Under the pieces are notes generated by a model. That model made no database searches. It had not been told where the DNA came from and saw only the letters and a program-made list of their open reading frames with translations. DNA of 64,000 nucleotides, from the NCBI RefSeq assembly GCF_001605895.1, contig NZ_LUAW01000023.1, positions 26,411 to 90,410 of the forward strand, written 5' to 3'. Source of the stretch: Acinetobacter pragensis (GTDB taxonomy: Bacteria; Pseudomonadota; Gammaproteobacteria; Pseudomonadales; Moraxellaceae). A program made the translations under genes and the position numbers. Shown piece after piece: positions 55,364 to 64,000 of this stretch; within the stretch, counting starts at the first letter, position 1; each line of letters begins with the position of its first letter.

Positions 55364-56485
55364 ATGATTCAGCATGTTATGCGTAACTATAAAATAGATG
55401 TCCTGCGCGGTATCTCCATTCTTTTGGTGCTGATTCACCATTTTAATATTCCTTATAAGCTGCATGATACATTTTTAGGCGTTCAGGTTTTTGGAGAAAG
55501 CCTAAGCACTTTGGTTGCCCGTAACGGCAATTATGGCGTGACCATGTTCTTTGTTATTTCCGGATTTTTAATTACCCAGCATACTTTGCAGCGCAGCGGT
55601 GCACTCGCAAAAATCAGGCTGAAAGATTTTTATGTGCGCCGTATTGCACGGATTATGCCGTGTTTGGTGCTGCTTGTGGCAATGGTCACTGTTTTAGGCT
55701 GTTTGGGCTTAAAGCCTTTTATCAATCAGGCGCCGAATGGCGTTGAGGTATCTTATGGCCTGACGGTGCTATCGGCGTTCAGCTTTTGGATGAATCTGCT
55801 GATTATTGAATATGGCTGGGTCAATTATGCATTGGGCGTGCTGTGGTCGCTGTCGGTCGAAGAAGTTTTCTATCTGGCCTTTCCGCTGCTGTGTTATGGC
55901 TTAGCGCGGGGCAAAGGCTTTATATTCTTTCTGCTGGCCGTTATTGCCTATGCGCCTTATTTCCGCTGGACGCATTTTGGTGAAGAAAGCGGCGCTTACC
56001 TTTATCATTATTTTTCCAGTTTTGACGGCATTGCCATTGGCTGCTTAACTGCATTGTATTCACAGAACTTTAAAGGTGCCATAAAAAATCAAAATCTTGC
56101 GATTGCTGTAACGGCGCTGCTGATGGGCACGCTGTATTTTTATGCGCCGATTAAAGAGGTGAGTACGTGGGGAATCAGCGTATTTGCGCTGCTGACAGCG
56201 GTGCTGATTTTTTGCTTTGCGCAAAATCCGCAAACTGAGGCGCATTCCTGCGGTACTCGAGCTTTGGTCTGGATTGGTCAGCACAGCTATGAAATGTATC
56301 TTTTTCATCTCATTATTTTGGGTTTGATGAAAGCGGTGTATTTTCCCAAAGAAACTTTGCCGATTGAAAAATTGATGCTGCTGCCAATTTATTTTATTGC
56401 GGTATTTATTTTAAGCTGGGCAATTGAGAAATATTATTCCACACCGCTGAATTTGAAAATCCGCAAGAGCTGGATTAAGTCTTAA
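55364..56485 (+). CDS. Acyltransferase-3 family membrane protein
   Basis: The 373-residue protein has about ten membrane helices and the family signature YKIDVLRGISILLVLIHHF with the catalytic His, followed by MFFVISGFLITQH and RRIARIMPCLV. Such proteins O-acetylate or succinylate surface polysaccharides, peptidoglycan or antibiotics. No polysaccharide genes adjoin it. A start at 55379 is possible; neither has a good ribosome site. Confidence 0.87.
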   Translation: MIQHVMRNYKIDVLRGISILLVLIHHFNIPYKLHDTFLGVQVFGESLSTLVARNGNYGVTMFFVISGFLITQHTLQRSGALAKIRLKDFYVRRIARIMPCLVLLVAMVTVLGCLGLKPFINQAPNGVEVSYGLTVLSAFSFWMNLLIIEYGWVNYALGVLWSLSVEEVFYLAFPLLCYGLARGKGFIFFLLAVIAYAPYFRWTHFGEESGAYLYHYFSSFDGIAIGCLTALYSQNFKGAIKNQNLAIAVTALLMGTLYFYAPIKEVSTWGISVFALLTAVLIFCFAQNPQTEAHSCGTRALVWIGQHSYEMYLFHLIILGLMKAVYFPKETLPIEKLMLLPIYFIAVFILSWAIEKYYSTPLNLKIRKSWIKS

Positions 56486-56506
56486 TGCGGATTGGCGATG
56501 AGATAT

Positions 56507-56537
56507 GAAAAAGCCCCGAATCAATCGGGGCTTTTTC
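56507..56537. terminator. bidirectional terminator between the acyltransferase gene and hemJ
   Basis: AAAAAGCCCCGA and TCGGGGCTTTTT pair over a 5-nt loop between convergent genes. Confidence 0.92.
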
Positions 56538-56550
56538 ATATTCAATCGTT

Positions 56551-57003
56551 TTAAAAAGTAGGTTTCACCACCACCAAAATCACCACAGCAAATAAAATCA
56601 ATGTCGGCATTTCATTAAAGTAACGCCAGAATTTATGTGATTTGTAGTGTGCATTGCCAATCAGTTTTTTTCGGTAGTGGCCGCAAACGAAATGGTAAAT
56701 GACCAGCAAGCTAACCAAGCCGACTTTAAGATAAAACCATAAAGCTTCATGGTAGTGGCGCGTTGCATCGCCCCAATCTACTAAAAAGTGCGCCGTGATC
56801 AGTGTGCCGATCATAGCTGGCCACATAATGCCGCGGTACAGCTTGCGCTCCATGACTTCAAAGCGCTGATGGCTGACAGCATCATCACTCATGGCATGAT
56901 AAACATAAAGGCGAGGAAGATAGAAAAGCGCTGCAAACCAGCATACAACGGCGATGATATGTAATGCTTTAACCCAGAGGAAAGCATCTGAAGGAGCATC
57001 CAT
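56551..57003 (-). CDS. hemJ: Protoporphyrinogen oxidase HemJ
   Basis: HemJ oxidises protoporphyrinogen IX to protoporphyrin IX in haem synthesis. The 150-residue membrane protein has about four helices, conserved His in LWVKALHIIAVVCWFAALFYLPRLYVYH and conserved Lys/Arg in MERKLYRGIMWPAM and YFNEMPTLILFAVV. Acinetobacter uses HemJ instead of HemG or HemY. It lies 67 nt after fabB on the same strand. Confidence 0.93.
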   Translation of the reverse strand: MDAPSDAFLWVKALHIIAVVCWFAALFYLPRLYVYHAMSDDAVSHQRFEVMERKLYRGIMWPAMIGTLITAHFLVDWGDATRHYHEALWFYLKVGLVSLLVIYHFVCGHYRKKLIGNAHYKSHKFWRYFNEMPTLILFAVVILVVVKPTF

Positions 57004-57070
57004 AATTTACCCTTAAAAGGGCGGTGGGTGTGCCATTTGGCGCCGAAGCGCCAAATCAGCAGACTTTAAA

Positions 57071-58300
57071 TCAGCCTTCCCATTTTTTGAAAACGAGACA
57101 GGCGTTTACACCGCCAAAACCAAAACTGTTACTCATCACAGTATTCAATTTTGCGTCGCGTTTTTCAAGTACGATATCAAATGGTTTTGCACCTTCGTCC
57201 AGCTCAGTCACATTGATGTTTGGCGCAATGAAGTCATTTTGCATCATCAATACTGAATAAATCGCTTCGTGCACGCCGGCTGCGCCTAAGCTATGGCCAG
57301 TCATGGATTTAGTCGAGCTGATTGGCGGAACTTGACCTTCGCCGAATGCGCGCTCCATTGCTTTTAATTCTGTGACATCGCCAGCAGGAGTAGATGTGCC
57401 GTGTGTATTCACATAGTCAATGCTGTCTACGCCGTGCTGTTTGGCTTCTTCTAAAGCCATTAAGATACAGCGTGTTGCTCCTTCGCCAGATGGGGCAACC
57501 ATGTCTGCGCCATCAGAGTTAGCTGCATAGCCAACCACTTCAGCCAAAATTTTTGCGCCACGCGCTTGTGCATGTTCTAAAGACTCAAGCACCACAAAAC
57601 CGCCGCCGCCTGCAATGACAAAACCGTCACGGTCAGCAGAATAAGGGCGTGAAGCTGTTTCAGGTGTATCATTGTATTTAGAGCACAGTGCGCCCATTGC
57701 ATCAAACAGCAAGCTTTGAGACCAGTGATCTTCTTCACCGCCGCCCGCCAGCATAAGATCCTGTTTGCCCAATTGAATAAGGTTGTAGGCATAGCCAATC
57801 GCATCGGCAGATGTTGCGCAAGCGCTGGTAATGGTGTGAGCGACACCTTGCATTTTGAATGCAACGCCAACGTTGGCTGTAATAGTGTTGGTCATGTTGC
57901 GCGGTACAAAGAATGGGCCAACTTTACGTGCGCCTTTGGTATCCAGCAATTCTTTCATTTCAATGACGGATGCTGTTGAACCGCCGCCTGAACCGCCAGC
58001 AATGCCGTAACGCGGATTGCCGCCCATTTGTTCTGCTGTTAAGCCTGCATGCTCTACAGCTGCTAAAGCTGAGTTGTAAGCATACATTGCGCATACGCCC
58101 ATGAAGCGTTTTAAACGGCGGTCAATGCCGTCAAAGTCTTGTTCAGCGGCCGCGCTGACATGACTCTTAAAATTCATTTCCGCATAAGTGGGGTTAAAAC
58201 GTGTTCCAGAAATCCCGTTTTGCAAAGAGTGAGTAACATCTTCCAATGTATTACCAATGCATGAGTTGATGCCCATACCAGTGATTACAACACGTTTCAT
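57071..58300 (-). CDS. fabB: Beta-ketoacyl-[ACP] synthase I
   Basis: FabB condenses acyl-ACP with malonyl-ACP and is needed for unsaturated fatty-acid synthesis. The 409 residues begin KRVVITGMGINSCIGN and have active-site Cys161 in TSACATSADAIG, His in VNTHGTSTPAGD and His in STKSMTGHSLGAAG. The N-terminal sequence fits FabB rather than FabF. It is about 8 kb from fabD-fabG-acpP and on the other strand. Confidence 0.93.
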   Translation of the reverse strand: MKRVVITGMGINSCIGNTLEDVTHSLQNGISGTRFNPTYAEMNFKSHVSAAAEQDFDGIDRRLKRFMGVCAMYAYNSALAAVEHAGLTAEQMGGNPRYGIAGGSGGGSTASVIEMKELLDTKGARKVGPFFVPRNMTNTITANVGVAFKMQGVAHTITSACATSADAIGYAYNLIQLGKQDLMLAGGGEEDHWSQSLLFDAMGALCSKYNDTPETASRPYSADRDGFVIAGGGGFVVLESLEHAQARGAKILAEVVGYAANSDGADMVAPSGEGATRCILMALEEAKQHGVDSIDYVNTHGTSTPAGDVTELKAMERAFGEGQVPPISSTKSMTGHSLGAAGVHEAIYSVLMMQNDFIAPNINVTELDEGAKPFDIVLEKRDAKLNTVMSNSFGFGGVNACLVFKKWEG

Positions 58301-58570
58301 TTACAGATCCCTTATATGTTGAGGCAGAGATGCCTGGCGCGAGCGCTGAAGTCAGTCGCTTGCCGCTGCATTTCATGTTTACAATTGCAATTATGATAGC
58401 AGAAAGATTTTTGAATTCTTATGGCAAATCCTATGCCTATTTTAAGGGGTTTGATTTTGCGTGCTGCCTGTGCACAAATTAACTAAAAGATACACAATGA
58501 TATTGAGATAAACTGAGACAGCACCTAGTATTTATCGATAATTTAAAGAATTGAAGACGAGGGGGAAAGA

Positions 58571-60052
58571 ATGGCAGATTCTAATAATAAACAGACAGCT
58601 GGTTTCTTATCAAATGCCTTTGGAGTGGCTAAAAAGCTCAGTGCGACGGGCGCATCGCTGCTGAATCATGTGGCGCCAGACTCTGTTTCAAAGTTTTCGG
58701 CTTCGGAAAACCGCACGCAAGTGCTGGAAGGAACAGCACAGAATCAAGGCTTATTTAAGGTTAAAAGCTACGAAAATCCGCAGCAGGTGCTGCGTGAGCA
58801 TGTGCCGAATGTATCGCGGCAGCTGCTGGGGCGGCATTACAGCAAAGTAAATAATGTGGCGAACTTTGTCTCTCCGCAATTCTCGGACAAAATTTCAGAC
58901 TATTTATTCGATCAGCTGAATCAGTTCAGCAACAGCTTGAGTTCAATTGATGATGTGCTGGATCAGGCCGGAGTTCGTGATTTAGAAGAATTGACGCAAG
59001 ATGTCGACCGTTCTAAACGCATTAGTCAGGCTTTGGCGGAGCAAAATAAGTGGATCGCCTCATTGCAGGGAGCGCTAACAGGCGCTGCGGGCGGTATTGG
59101 CGCAACAATTGATATCCCTGCGTCTTTAATTATGTCTCTAAGGGTGATTTACCAAGTCGGACGCTCATACGGATTCGATTTAAGCAAAGAAAGCGATCAG
59201 GACATTGTGCAGCACATCTTCAAGCAAATCGATTTAGGCATTATTGCTGAAAAACAGGCTTTGCTGATGGCATTGAAGGCGCTTTCCAGCACCATTCAAA
59301 ATAGTGATATCAGTCAGCTGCAGCAAATGCTCGGCTCAGGCAATGATATTGATGCGCTTAAAAAATATTTGTTTGATGAAAATGGCGAATATAAGTGGGC
59401 TTGGCTGAATCAAATGCCGAAAATTTCAGTATTGGACCGGCTGTCAAAATTAACGCCATTGGCCAGTGCAGGCGTCAGCGCTATATACAGCCGCCGTTTG
59501 GTTGATGAAGTGAATCAAAAAGCGCAAGTGGTGTTTTTTAATGCGCGAGAATATCTAATTCAGCACGCAGACCATCAGCTGTCACCTTTGGCCGCTTATG
59601 AAAAATCATTGGATTTACTGGCGCAGGCCGCGCCAAAACTGCTGGAATCCTTTAAATCGGCTGAACATAATTTGGCAGAGCCGGTACTGGATCAAGAGAT
59701 AGCGCTCGCAGGCAATAAAAATATCAGTCAAGTCAAGGTGTTGAAAAAGGGGCAGGCAAAAAAAGCGGAACCTGAAGAAAAAGCCGCTCAAGTTTCAGAC
59801 CGGCTGGATGCCTTAGCCAAAAAAGAAGTTGCGCCAAGTGAGGCTGTACCGCCGCAAAAGCCGGCGTTGTCAGAAACGTTCGATGCTGATGAAATTGACA
59901 GTGACGGTCTTGCTGATGAATTTACAGACAAACAGGCTGTACAGGATGCAGAAACAGCAGCGCAGCCTGAGGCTGAAAATACAGAGGAACCGGTGAAAAA
60001 AGCAGTAAAGAAAAGAGTTACAAAAAAAACCGCAGGCAATCCGCCAAAATAA
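58571..60052 (+). CDS. EcsC-family protein
   Basis: The 493-residue protein contains an EcsC domain in its middle: ALTGAAGGIGATIDIPASLIMSLRVIYQVGRSYGFDLSKESDQD, then LGIIAEKQALLMALKALSS and LTPLASAGVSAIYSRRLVDEVNQ. The last 130 residues are Ala/Glu/Lys-rich and probably disordered, ending in a KKAVKKRVTKKTAG tail. EcsC domains recur in membrane-linked proteins but have no defined reaction. It is monocistronic, and its terminator overlaps the str promoter region. Confidence 0.85.
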   Translation: MADSNNKQTAGFLSNAFGVAKKLSATGASLLNHVAPDSVSKFSASENRTQVLEGTAQNQGLFKVKSYENPQQVLREHVPNVSRQLLGRHYSKVNNVANFVSPQFSDKISDYLFDQLNQFSNSLSSIDDVLDQAGVRDLEELTQDVDRSKRISQALAEQNKWIASLQGALTGAAGGIGATIDIPASLIMSLRVIYQVGRSYGFDLSKESDQDIVQHIFKQIDLGIIAEKQALLMALKALSSTIQNSDISQLQQMLGSGNDIDALKKYLFDENGEYKWAWLNQMPKISVLDRLSKLTPLASAGVSAIYSRRLVDEVNQKAQVVFFNAREYLIQHADHQLSPLAAYEKSLDLLAQAAPKLLESFKSAEHNLAEPVLDQEIALAGNKNISQVKVLKKGQAKKAEPEEKAAQVSDRLDALAKKEVAPSEAVPPQKPALSETFDADEIDSDGLADEFTDKQAVQDAETAAQPEAENTEEPVKKAVKKRVTKKTAGNPPK

Positions 60053-60119
60053 ATTGCTTATTCACAGCCGAATAATGGTTTAAAACTCGATCTGGTCAAG
60101 ATTTGCTGTGTGCTGAATC

Positions 60120-60148
60120 TTGACCATTTATGCTTCCTGAATTACAAT
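60120..60148 (+). promoter_or_regulatory. str operon promoter
   Basis: TTGACC (60120-60125) and TACAAT (60143-60148) are separated by exactly 17 nt, about 60 nt before the rpsL ATG. This close match fits a strong ribosomal-protein promoter. Confidence 0.75.
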
Positions 60149-60153
60149 TGCAT

Positions 60154-60190
60154 GCCCTCAAAAAGCAGTATGTTTTTGGGGCTTTTTATT
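60154..60190 (+). terminator. terminator-type hairpin overlapping the str transcription start
   Basis: GCCC and an A-run (60154-60164) pair with T-run and GGGC (60173-60182), followed by TTTTT. It can end the ecsC transcript, but it also begins about at the expected start point of the rpsL message, forming a 5' hairpin ahead of the GGGAGAA ribosome site. Confidence 0.7.
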
Positions 60191-60207
60191 AACGGGAGAA
60201 TTGCCAA

Positions 60208-60582
60208 ATGGCAACAACAAATCAGTTGATCCGTAAGGGTCGTACTACTTTGATTGAAAAATCAAAAGTTCCTGCGTTGAAGGCTTGTCCGCAACGTCGT
60301 GGTGTTTGTACACGTGTTTACACAACTACACCTAAAAAACCTAACTCAGCAATGCGTAAAGTTTGCCGTGTTCGCTTAACTTCAGGCTTTGAAGTTTCTA
60401 GCTACATCGGCGGTGAAGGCCATAACCTGCAAGAGCACAGTGTTGTTCTTATCCGCGGCGGCCGTGTAAAAGATTTACCGGGTGTACGTTACCATACCGT
60501 TCGTGGTTCTTTAGACTGCGCTGGTGTTAAAGATCGTAACCAGTCTCGTTCTAAATACGGTACTAAACGTCCTAAGAAATAA
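60208..60582 (+). CDS. rpsL: 30S ribosomal protein S12
   Basis: The 124-residue decoding-site protein includes [31 protein letters not shown] and [13 protein letters not shown]. The two lysines (TPKKPN and RVKDLP) at which streptomycin-resistance changes occur are unaltered. Codon use is that of a highly expressed gene. It heads rpsL-rpsG-fusA-tuf. Confidence 0.98.
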   Translation: MATTNQLIRKGRTTLIEKSKVPALKACPQRRGVCTRVYTTTPKKPNSAMRKVCRVRLTSGFEVSSYIGGEGHNLQEHSVVLIRGGRVKDLPGVRYHTVRGSLDCAGVKDRNQSRSKYGTKRPKK

Positions 60583-60701
60583 TCTTTTAAGATTAGCTTC
60601 TTGAGACCGTAGAACCGCAATCCTTTATCGTCTCGCTTGTCTGATTTCTGCATTAATTTTGTGAAATTCAAGCGACGTGTAGTAAGGCCAGCGAATGGTG
60701 C

Positions 60702-60742
60702 ATGACACTTTGCACTGATGCTGGATAAACCTGAAGTGTCAT
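60702..60742 (+). promoter_or_regulatory. hairpin in the long rpsL-rpsG gap
   Basis: ATGACACTT (60702-60710) pairs exactly with AAGTGTCAT (60734-60742) across a 23-nt loop, 20 nt before rpsG. In E. coli, S7 represses its own operon by binding the rpsL-rpsG spacer, so this may be an equivalent S7 target. Confidence 0.45.
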
Positions 60743-60761
60743 ATTTATTAGGTAGTTTAAA

Positions 60762-61232
60762 ATGCCAAGACGTCGCGTAGTTGCTGCTCGTGAAATCCTT
60801 CCGGATCCGAAGTTCAGTAGCCAAACAATCGCTAAATTCATGAACCACGTAATGCAAGATGGTAAAAAATCTATTGCTGAAAGTATCGTTTACGGTGCTT
60901 TAGACCGCGTTCAAGAAAAATCAAAAGTAGATCCAGTTGAATTTTTCGAGACTACTCTTGAAAAAGTTCGTCCTATGGTCGAAGTAAAAGCACGCCGTGT
61001 CGGCGGTGCTACATACCAGGTACCTATGGAAGTACGCCCATCCCGTCGTACTGCCTTAGCTATGCGTTGGTTAGTAGATGCTGCTGCTAAGCGTTCTGAA
61101 AAAACTATGGCTTTACGTCTTGCTGGCGAGTTGCTTGATGCATCTGAAGGTAAAGGCGCAGCGATCAAAAAACGTGAAGATGTGCACCGTATGGCTGAAG
61201 CCAACAAAGCCTTCTCTCACTACCGTTTCTAA
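60762..61232 (+). CDS. rpsG: 30S ribosomal protein S7
   Basis: The 156-residue protein begins [25 protein letters not shown] and shows [27 protein letters not shown], standard for S7, which nucleates the 30S head. It lies 179 nt after rpsL, a wide gap containing a hairpin. Confidence 0.98.
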   Translation: MPRRRVVAAREILPDPKFSSQTIAKFMNHVMQDGKKSIAESIVYGALDRVQEKSKVDPVEFFETTLEKVRPMVEVKARRVGGATYQVPMEVRPSRRTALAMRWLVDAAAKRSEKTMALRLAGELLDASEGKGAAIKKREDVHRMAEANKAFSHYRF

Positions 61233-61294
61233 GCGGATAAAACAGGCCCTAATCAGGAGGGTGGTGATTCTGTTATCACTGAATTGTCATCAAA

Positions 61295-61324
61295 ACGCTT
61301 TAAGCTGCTAGCAGCTTAAAGCGT
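61295..61324 (+). promoter_or_regulatory. 30-nt perfect palindrome between rpsG and fusA
   Basis: The arms ACGCTTTAAGCTGCT (61295-61309) and AGCAGCTTAAAGCGT (61310-61324) are exact reverse complements with no spacer. In RNA they would give a long stem of about 13 bp with a tiny loop. The T-run after it is interrupted (CCTGTTTT), so it is at most a partial terminator. It starts 62 nt after the rpsG stop. Confidence 0.6.
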
Positions 61325-61361
61325 CCTGTTTTAATAACAAAATTTAGGAATGCAAGAAATC

Positions 61362-63500
61362 ATGGCTCGTCAAACCCCAATTTCTCGTTATCGTAACATT
61401 GGTATTTCTGCGCACATTGATGCTGGTAAAACCACAACTACAGAACGTATTTTGTTCTACACAGGTGTATCTCACAAAATTGGTGAAGTACATGATGGTG
61501 CAGCAACAATGGACTGGATGGAGCAAGAGCAGGAACGTGGTATTACAATCACTTCAGCTGCGACGACTACATTCTGGTCAGGTATGTCTAAGCAATTCCC
61601 AGAACACCGTATCAACGTAATTGATACACCGGGACACGTTGACTTCACAATTGAAGTTGAGCGTTCTATGCGTGTTCTTGACGGCGCTTGCATGGTTTAC
61701 TGTGCAGTAGGCGGTGTTCAGCCTCAGTCTGAAACTGTATGGCGTCAAGCGAACAAGTACCAAGTGCCTCGTTTAGCATTCGTGAACAAGATGGACCGTA
61801 CAGGTGCAAACTTCTTCCGTGTTGTTGAACAAATGAAGACACGTCTTGGTGCTCACCCAGTACCTGTTGTAATCCCTGTTGGCGCTGAAGATAATTTCCA
61901 AGGCGTTATCGATTTGATCGAAATGAAACAGATCATTTGGGATGAAGCGTCTCAAGGTATGAAGTTTGAATACGGCGACATTCCAGCTGATCTTCAAGCA
62001 AGTGCTGACGAATGGCGTACCAACATGGTTGAAGCTGCGGCTGAAGCATCTGAAGAATTGATGGATGAATACCTGAACAATGGTGATTTGACGAAAGAAC
62101 AAATCATTGCAGGTATCCGTGCTCAAACTTTGGCTTGTGAAATCCAGCCAATGCTTTGTGGTACAGCGTTCAAAAACAAAGGTGTTCAACGTATGTTGGA
62201 TGCTGTGATTGATTTCTTACCATCGCCGACTGAAGTTAAAGCAATCGAAGGTATTCTTGACGATAAAGAAGAGACTCGTGCTATTCGTGAAGCATCTGAC
62301 GAAGCTCCATTCTCTGCTTTAGCGTTCAAAATTATGAACGATAAGTTCGTAGGTAACTTAACTTTCGTTCGTGTTTACTCTGGTGTGCTTAAACAAGGTG
62401 ACCCAGTTTATAACCCAGTGAAATCTAAACGTGAGCGTATCGGCCGTATCGTGCAAATGCATGCGAACGAACGTCAAGACGTTGAAGAAATCCGAGCTGG
62501 TGATATCGCTGCATGTGTAGGTCTTAAAGACGTAACCACTGGTGATACACTTTGTGATGAGAAAAACATCATTACTCTAGAGCGTATGGAATTCCCTGAG
62601 CCAGTAATTTCTTTAGCTGTAGAGCCTAAGACAAAAGCTGACCAAGAAAAAATGTCTATCGCGCTTGGCCGTTTGGCTAAAGAAGATCCATCGTTCCGTG
62701 TTCGCACTGACGAAGAATCTGGTCAAACAATCATCGCTGGTATGGGTGAGCTTCACCTTGACATCCTTGTTGACCGTATGAAACGTGAATTTAACGTTGA
62801 AGCGAACATTGGTAAACCAATGGTTGCTTACCGCGAAACAATCAAAAAGACTGTTGAGCAAGAAGGTAAATTCGTACGTCAAACTGGTGGTAAAGGTAAA
62901 TTCGGTCATGTATACGTTCGTTTAGAACCTATGGATGTTGAAGAAGCTGGTAAAGAATACCTATTCGCTGAAGAAGTTGTTGGCGGTACTGTACCTAAAG
63001 AATTCTTTGGTGCTGTTGACAAAGGTATTCAAGAACGTATGAAGAATGGTGTATTGGCTGGTTACCCTGTTGTGGGTATTAAAGCGACACTATTTGACGG
63101 TTCTTACCATGATGTCGATTCTGACGAATTATCGTTCAAAATGGCGGGTTCTTATGCCTTCCGTGATGGTTTCATGAAAGCGGATCCTATCCTTCTTGAA
63201 CCAATCATGAAAGTTGAAGTAGAAACTCCAGAAGACTACATGGGCGATATCATGGGTGACTTAAACCGTCGCCGCGGTATGGTTCAAGGTATGGACGATT
63301 TACCTGGCGGTACTAAAGCTATTAAAGCTGAAGTTCCACTAGCAGAGATGTTCGGTTACGCAACTTCTATGCGTTCTATGTCTCAAGGTCGTGCGACTTA
63401 TTCTATGGAATTTGCTAAATATGCTGAAACACCACGTAACGTGGCTGAAGGCATCATTTCTAAGTTCCAGTCTGGCGGTAAAAAAGGTGACGACGAGTAA
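61362..63500 (+). CDS. fusA: Elongation factor G
   Basis: EF-G drives ribosomal translocation with GTP. The ATG at 61362 has AGGA 12 nt upstream; the earlier ATG at 61350 directly follows that site and is rejected. The 712 residues show G1 [35 protein letters not shown] and the domain IV and V signatures. Codon use is that of a highly expressed gene. Confidence 0.98.
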   Translation: MARQTPISRYRNIGISAHIDAGKTTTTERILFYTGVSHKIGEVHDGAATMDWMEQEQERGITITSAATTTFWSGMSKQFPEHRINVIDTPGHVDFTIEVERSMRVLDGACMVYCAVGGVQPQSETVWRQANKYQVPRLAFVNKMDRTGANFFRVVEQMKTRLGAHPVPVVIPVGAEDNFQGVIDLIEMKQIIWDEASQGMKFEYGDIPADLQASADEWRTNMVEAAAEASEELMDEYLNNGDLTKEQIIAGIRAQTLACEIQPMLCGTAFKNKGVQRMLDAVIDFLPSPTEVKAIEGILDDKEETRAIREASDEAPFSALAFKIMNDKFVGNLTFVRVYSGVLKQGDPVYNPVKSKRERIGRIVQMHANERQDVEEIRAGDIAACVGLKDVTTGDTLCDEKNIITLERMEFPEPVISLAVEPKTKADQEKMSIALGRLAKEDPSFRVRTDEESGQTIIAGMGELHLDILVDRMKREFNVEANIGKPMVAYRETIKKTVEQEGKFVRQTGGKGKFGHVYVRLEPMDVEEAGKEYLFAEEVVGGTVPKEFFGAVDKGIQERMKNGVLAGYPVVGIKATLFDGSYHDVDSDELSFKMAGSYAFRDGFMKADPILLEPIMKVEVETPEDYMGDIMGDLNRRRGMVQGMDDLPGGTKAIKAEVPLAEMFGYATSMRSMSQGRATYSMEFAKYAETPRNVAEGIISKFQSGGKKGDDE

Positions 63501-63550
63501 TCTTTCGATTACTATAAGCGCCAAACTAATTCATAGTTAAAAACCAAATC

Positions 63551-63576
63551 GCTTATGGAGTTTTCCCTCCATAAGC
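63551..63576 (+). promoter_or_regulatory. perfect hairpin between fusA and tuf
   Basis: GCTTATGGAG pairs with CTCCATAAGC across a 6-nt loop, 20 nt before the tuf start. Only A-rich sequence and the GGAAG ribosome site follow, so it is not a terminator. It may be an RNA-processing or stability element that sets separate tuf levels. Confidence 0.6.
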
Positions 63577-63596
63577 AGTTTAAAAAGGAAGATCTC

Positions 63597-64000
63597 ATGG
63601 CTAAGGCTAAGTTCGAACGTAATAAGCCACACGTTAACGTGGGCACAATTGGTCACGTCGACCATGGTAAAACAACTTTAACAGCTGCAATTGCAACTGT
63701 ATGCGCGAAGAAATTCGGCGGTGAAGCGAAAGATTACGCTGCAATCGACTCTGCACCAGAAGAAAAAGCGCGCGGTATTACAATTAATACTTCTCACGTA
63801 GAATACGATTCTCCAATCCGTCACTACGCTCACGTAGACTGCCCGGGCCACGCCGATTATGTTAAAAACATGATTACTGGTGCTGCTCAAATGGACGGCG
63901 CGATCCTTGTATGTGCTGCGACTGACGGCCCTATGCCGCAAACTCGTGAACACATCCTGCTTTCTCGTCAGGTTGGCGTTCCATACATCGTTGTATTCTT
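63597..64000 (+). CDS. tuf: Elongation factor Tu, truncated by the window edge
   Basis: The ATG at 63597 opens [27 protein letters not shown] with the G1 motif, and later [12 protein letters not shown] and [12 protein letters not shown]. About 134 codons are visible and the frame runs off the window. EF-Tu delivers aminoacyl-tRNA to the ribosome. AAAAAGGAAG precedes the start. Confidence 0.97.
   Translation, partial: MAKAKFERNKPHVNVGTIGHVDHGKTTLTAAIATVCAKKFGGEAKDYAAIDSAPEEKARGITINTSHVEYDSPIRHYAHVDCPGHADYVKNMITGAAQMDGAILVCAATDGPMPQTREHILLSRQVGVPYIVVF

Overview
The window reads as a chromosomal segment of an Acinetobacter-type gammaproteobacterium. This is inferred from gene order and protein character, since no database search was possible. 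The indicators are an rpmF-fabD-fabG-acpP cluster without plsX or fabH, a bioH-bioA-bioF-bioC-bioD row, HemJ as the protoporphyrinogen oxidase, a BirA without its DNA-binding domain, EpmC, a dad operon facing an Lrp-type regulator, and the str operon rpsL-rpsG-fusA-tuf at the right edge. Genes are densely packed on both strands and most transcription units end in clear intrinsic terminators. No rRNA, tRNA or CRISPR array was recognised.

Left part (1-9952): an M48 membrane protease, a DUF2218 protein and rpe come first. A copper-resistance operon follows: a Cys/His-rich small secreted protein, multicopper oxidase CopA with a Met/His repeat, a small His/Met peptide, and CopB. Next come two tandem SugE/Gdx transporters behind a guanidine-II (mini-ykkC)-like leader, ogt, a NERD-domain protein and dusC.

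Accessory stretch (10000-16200): an AT-rich region leads into a chaperone-usher fimbrial operon (pilin, chaperone, usher, tip adhesin). An isolated half-length pilin-like gene sits just upstream.

Middle (16300-29220): nudix, a CcsA/YpjD-like gene, ffh, coaX, birA and a TauE/SafE transporter. A GntR regulator, smc, zipA and ligA then form a chromosome-maintenance and division cluster.

29400-46170: an SDR reductase; an intact 1.48-kb insertion sequence (30770-32251) with 24-bp imperfect inverted repeats; rlmF; a bacterioferritin subunit lacking the haem-ligand Met; a secreted 1-Cys peroxiredoxin; the biotin genes; a nucleoside deaminase; scpA-scpB-rluB; a GNAT acetyltransferase; a TsaC/YciO protein and epmC.

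46260-64000: yceD-rpmF-fabD-fabG-acpP, kbp, the D-alanine catabolic operon with its regulator, an acyltransferase, hemJ, fabB, an EcsC protein, then the str operon, with tuf running off the edge.

The most interesting non-coding signals are the guanidine-II-like leader before two Gdx genes, an exact 12-nt-period array of DnaA-box-like motifs after rpe, promoter-then-terminator leaders before ligA and rpsL, a 30-nt perfect palindrome between rpsG and fusA, and a perfect GntR operator ahead of the gntR-smc-zipA unit.
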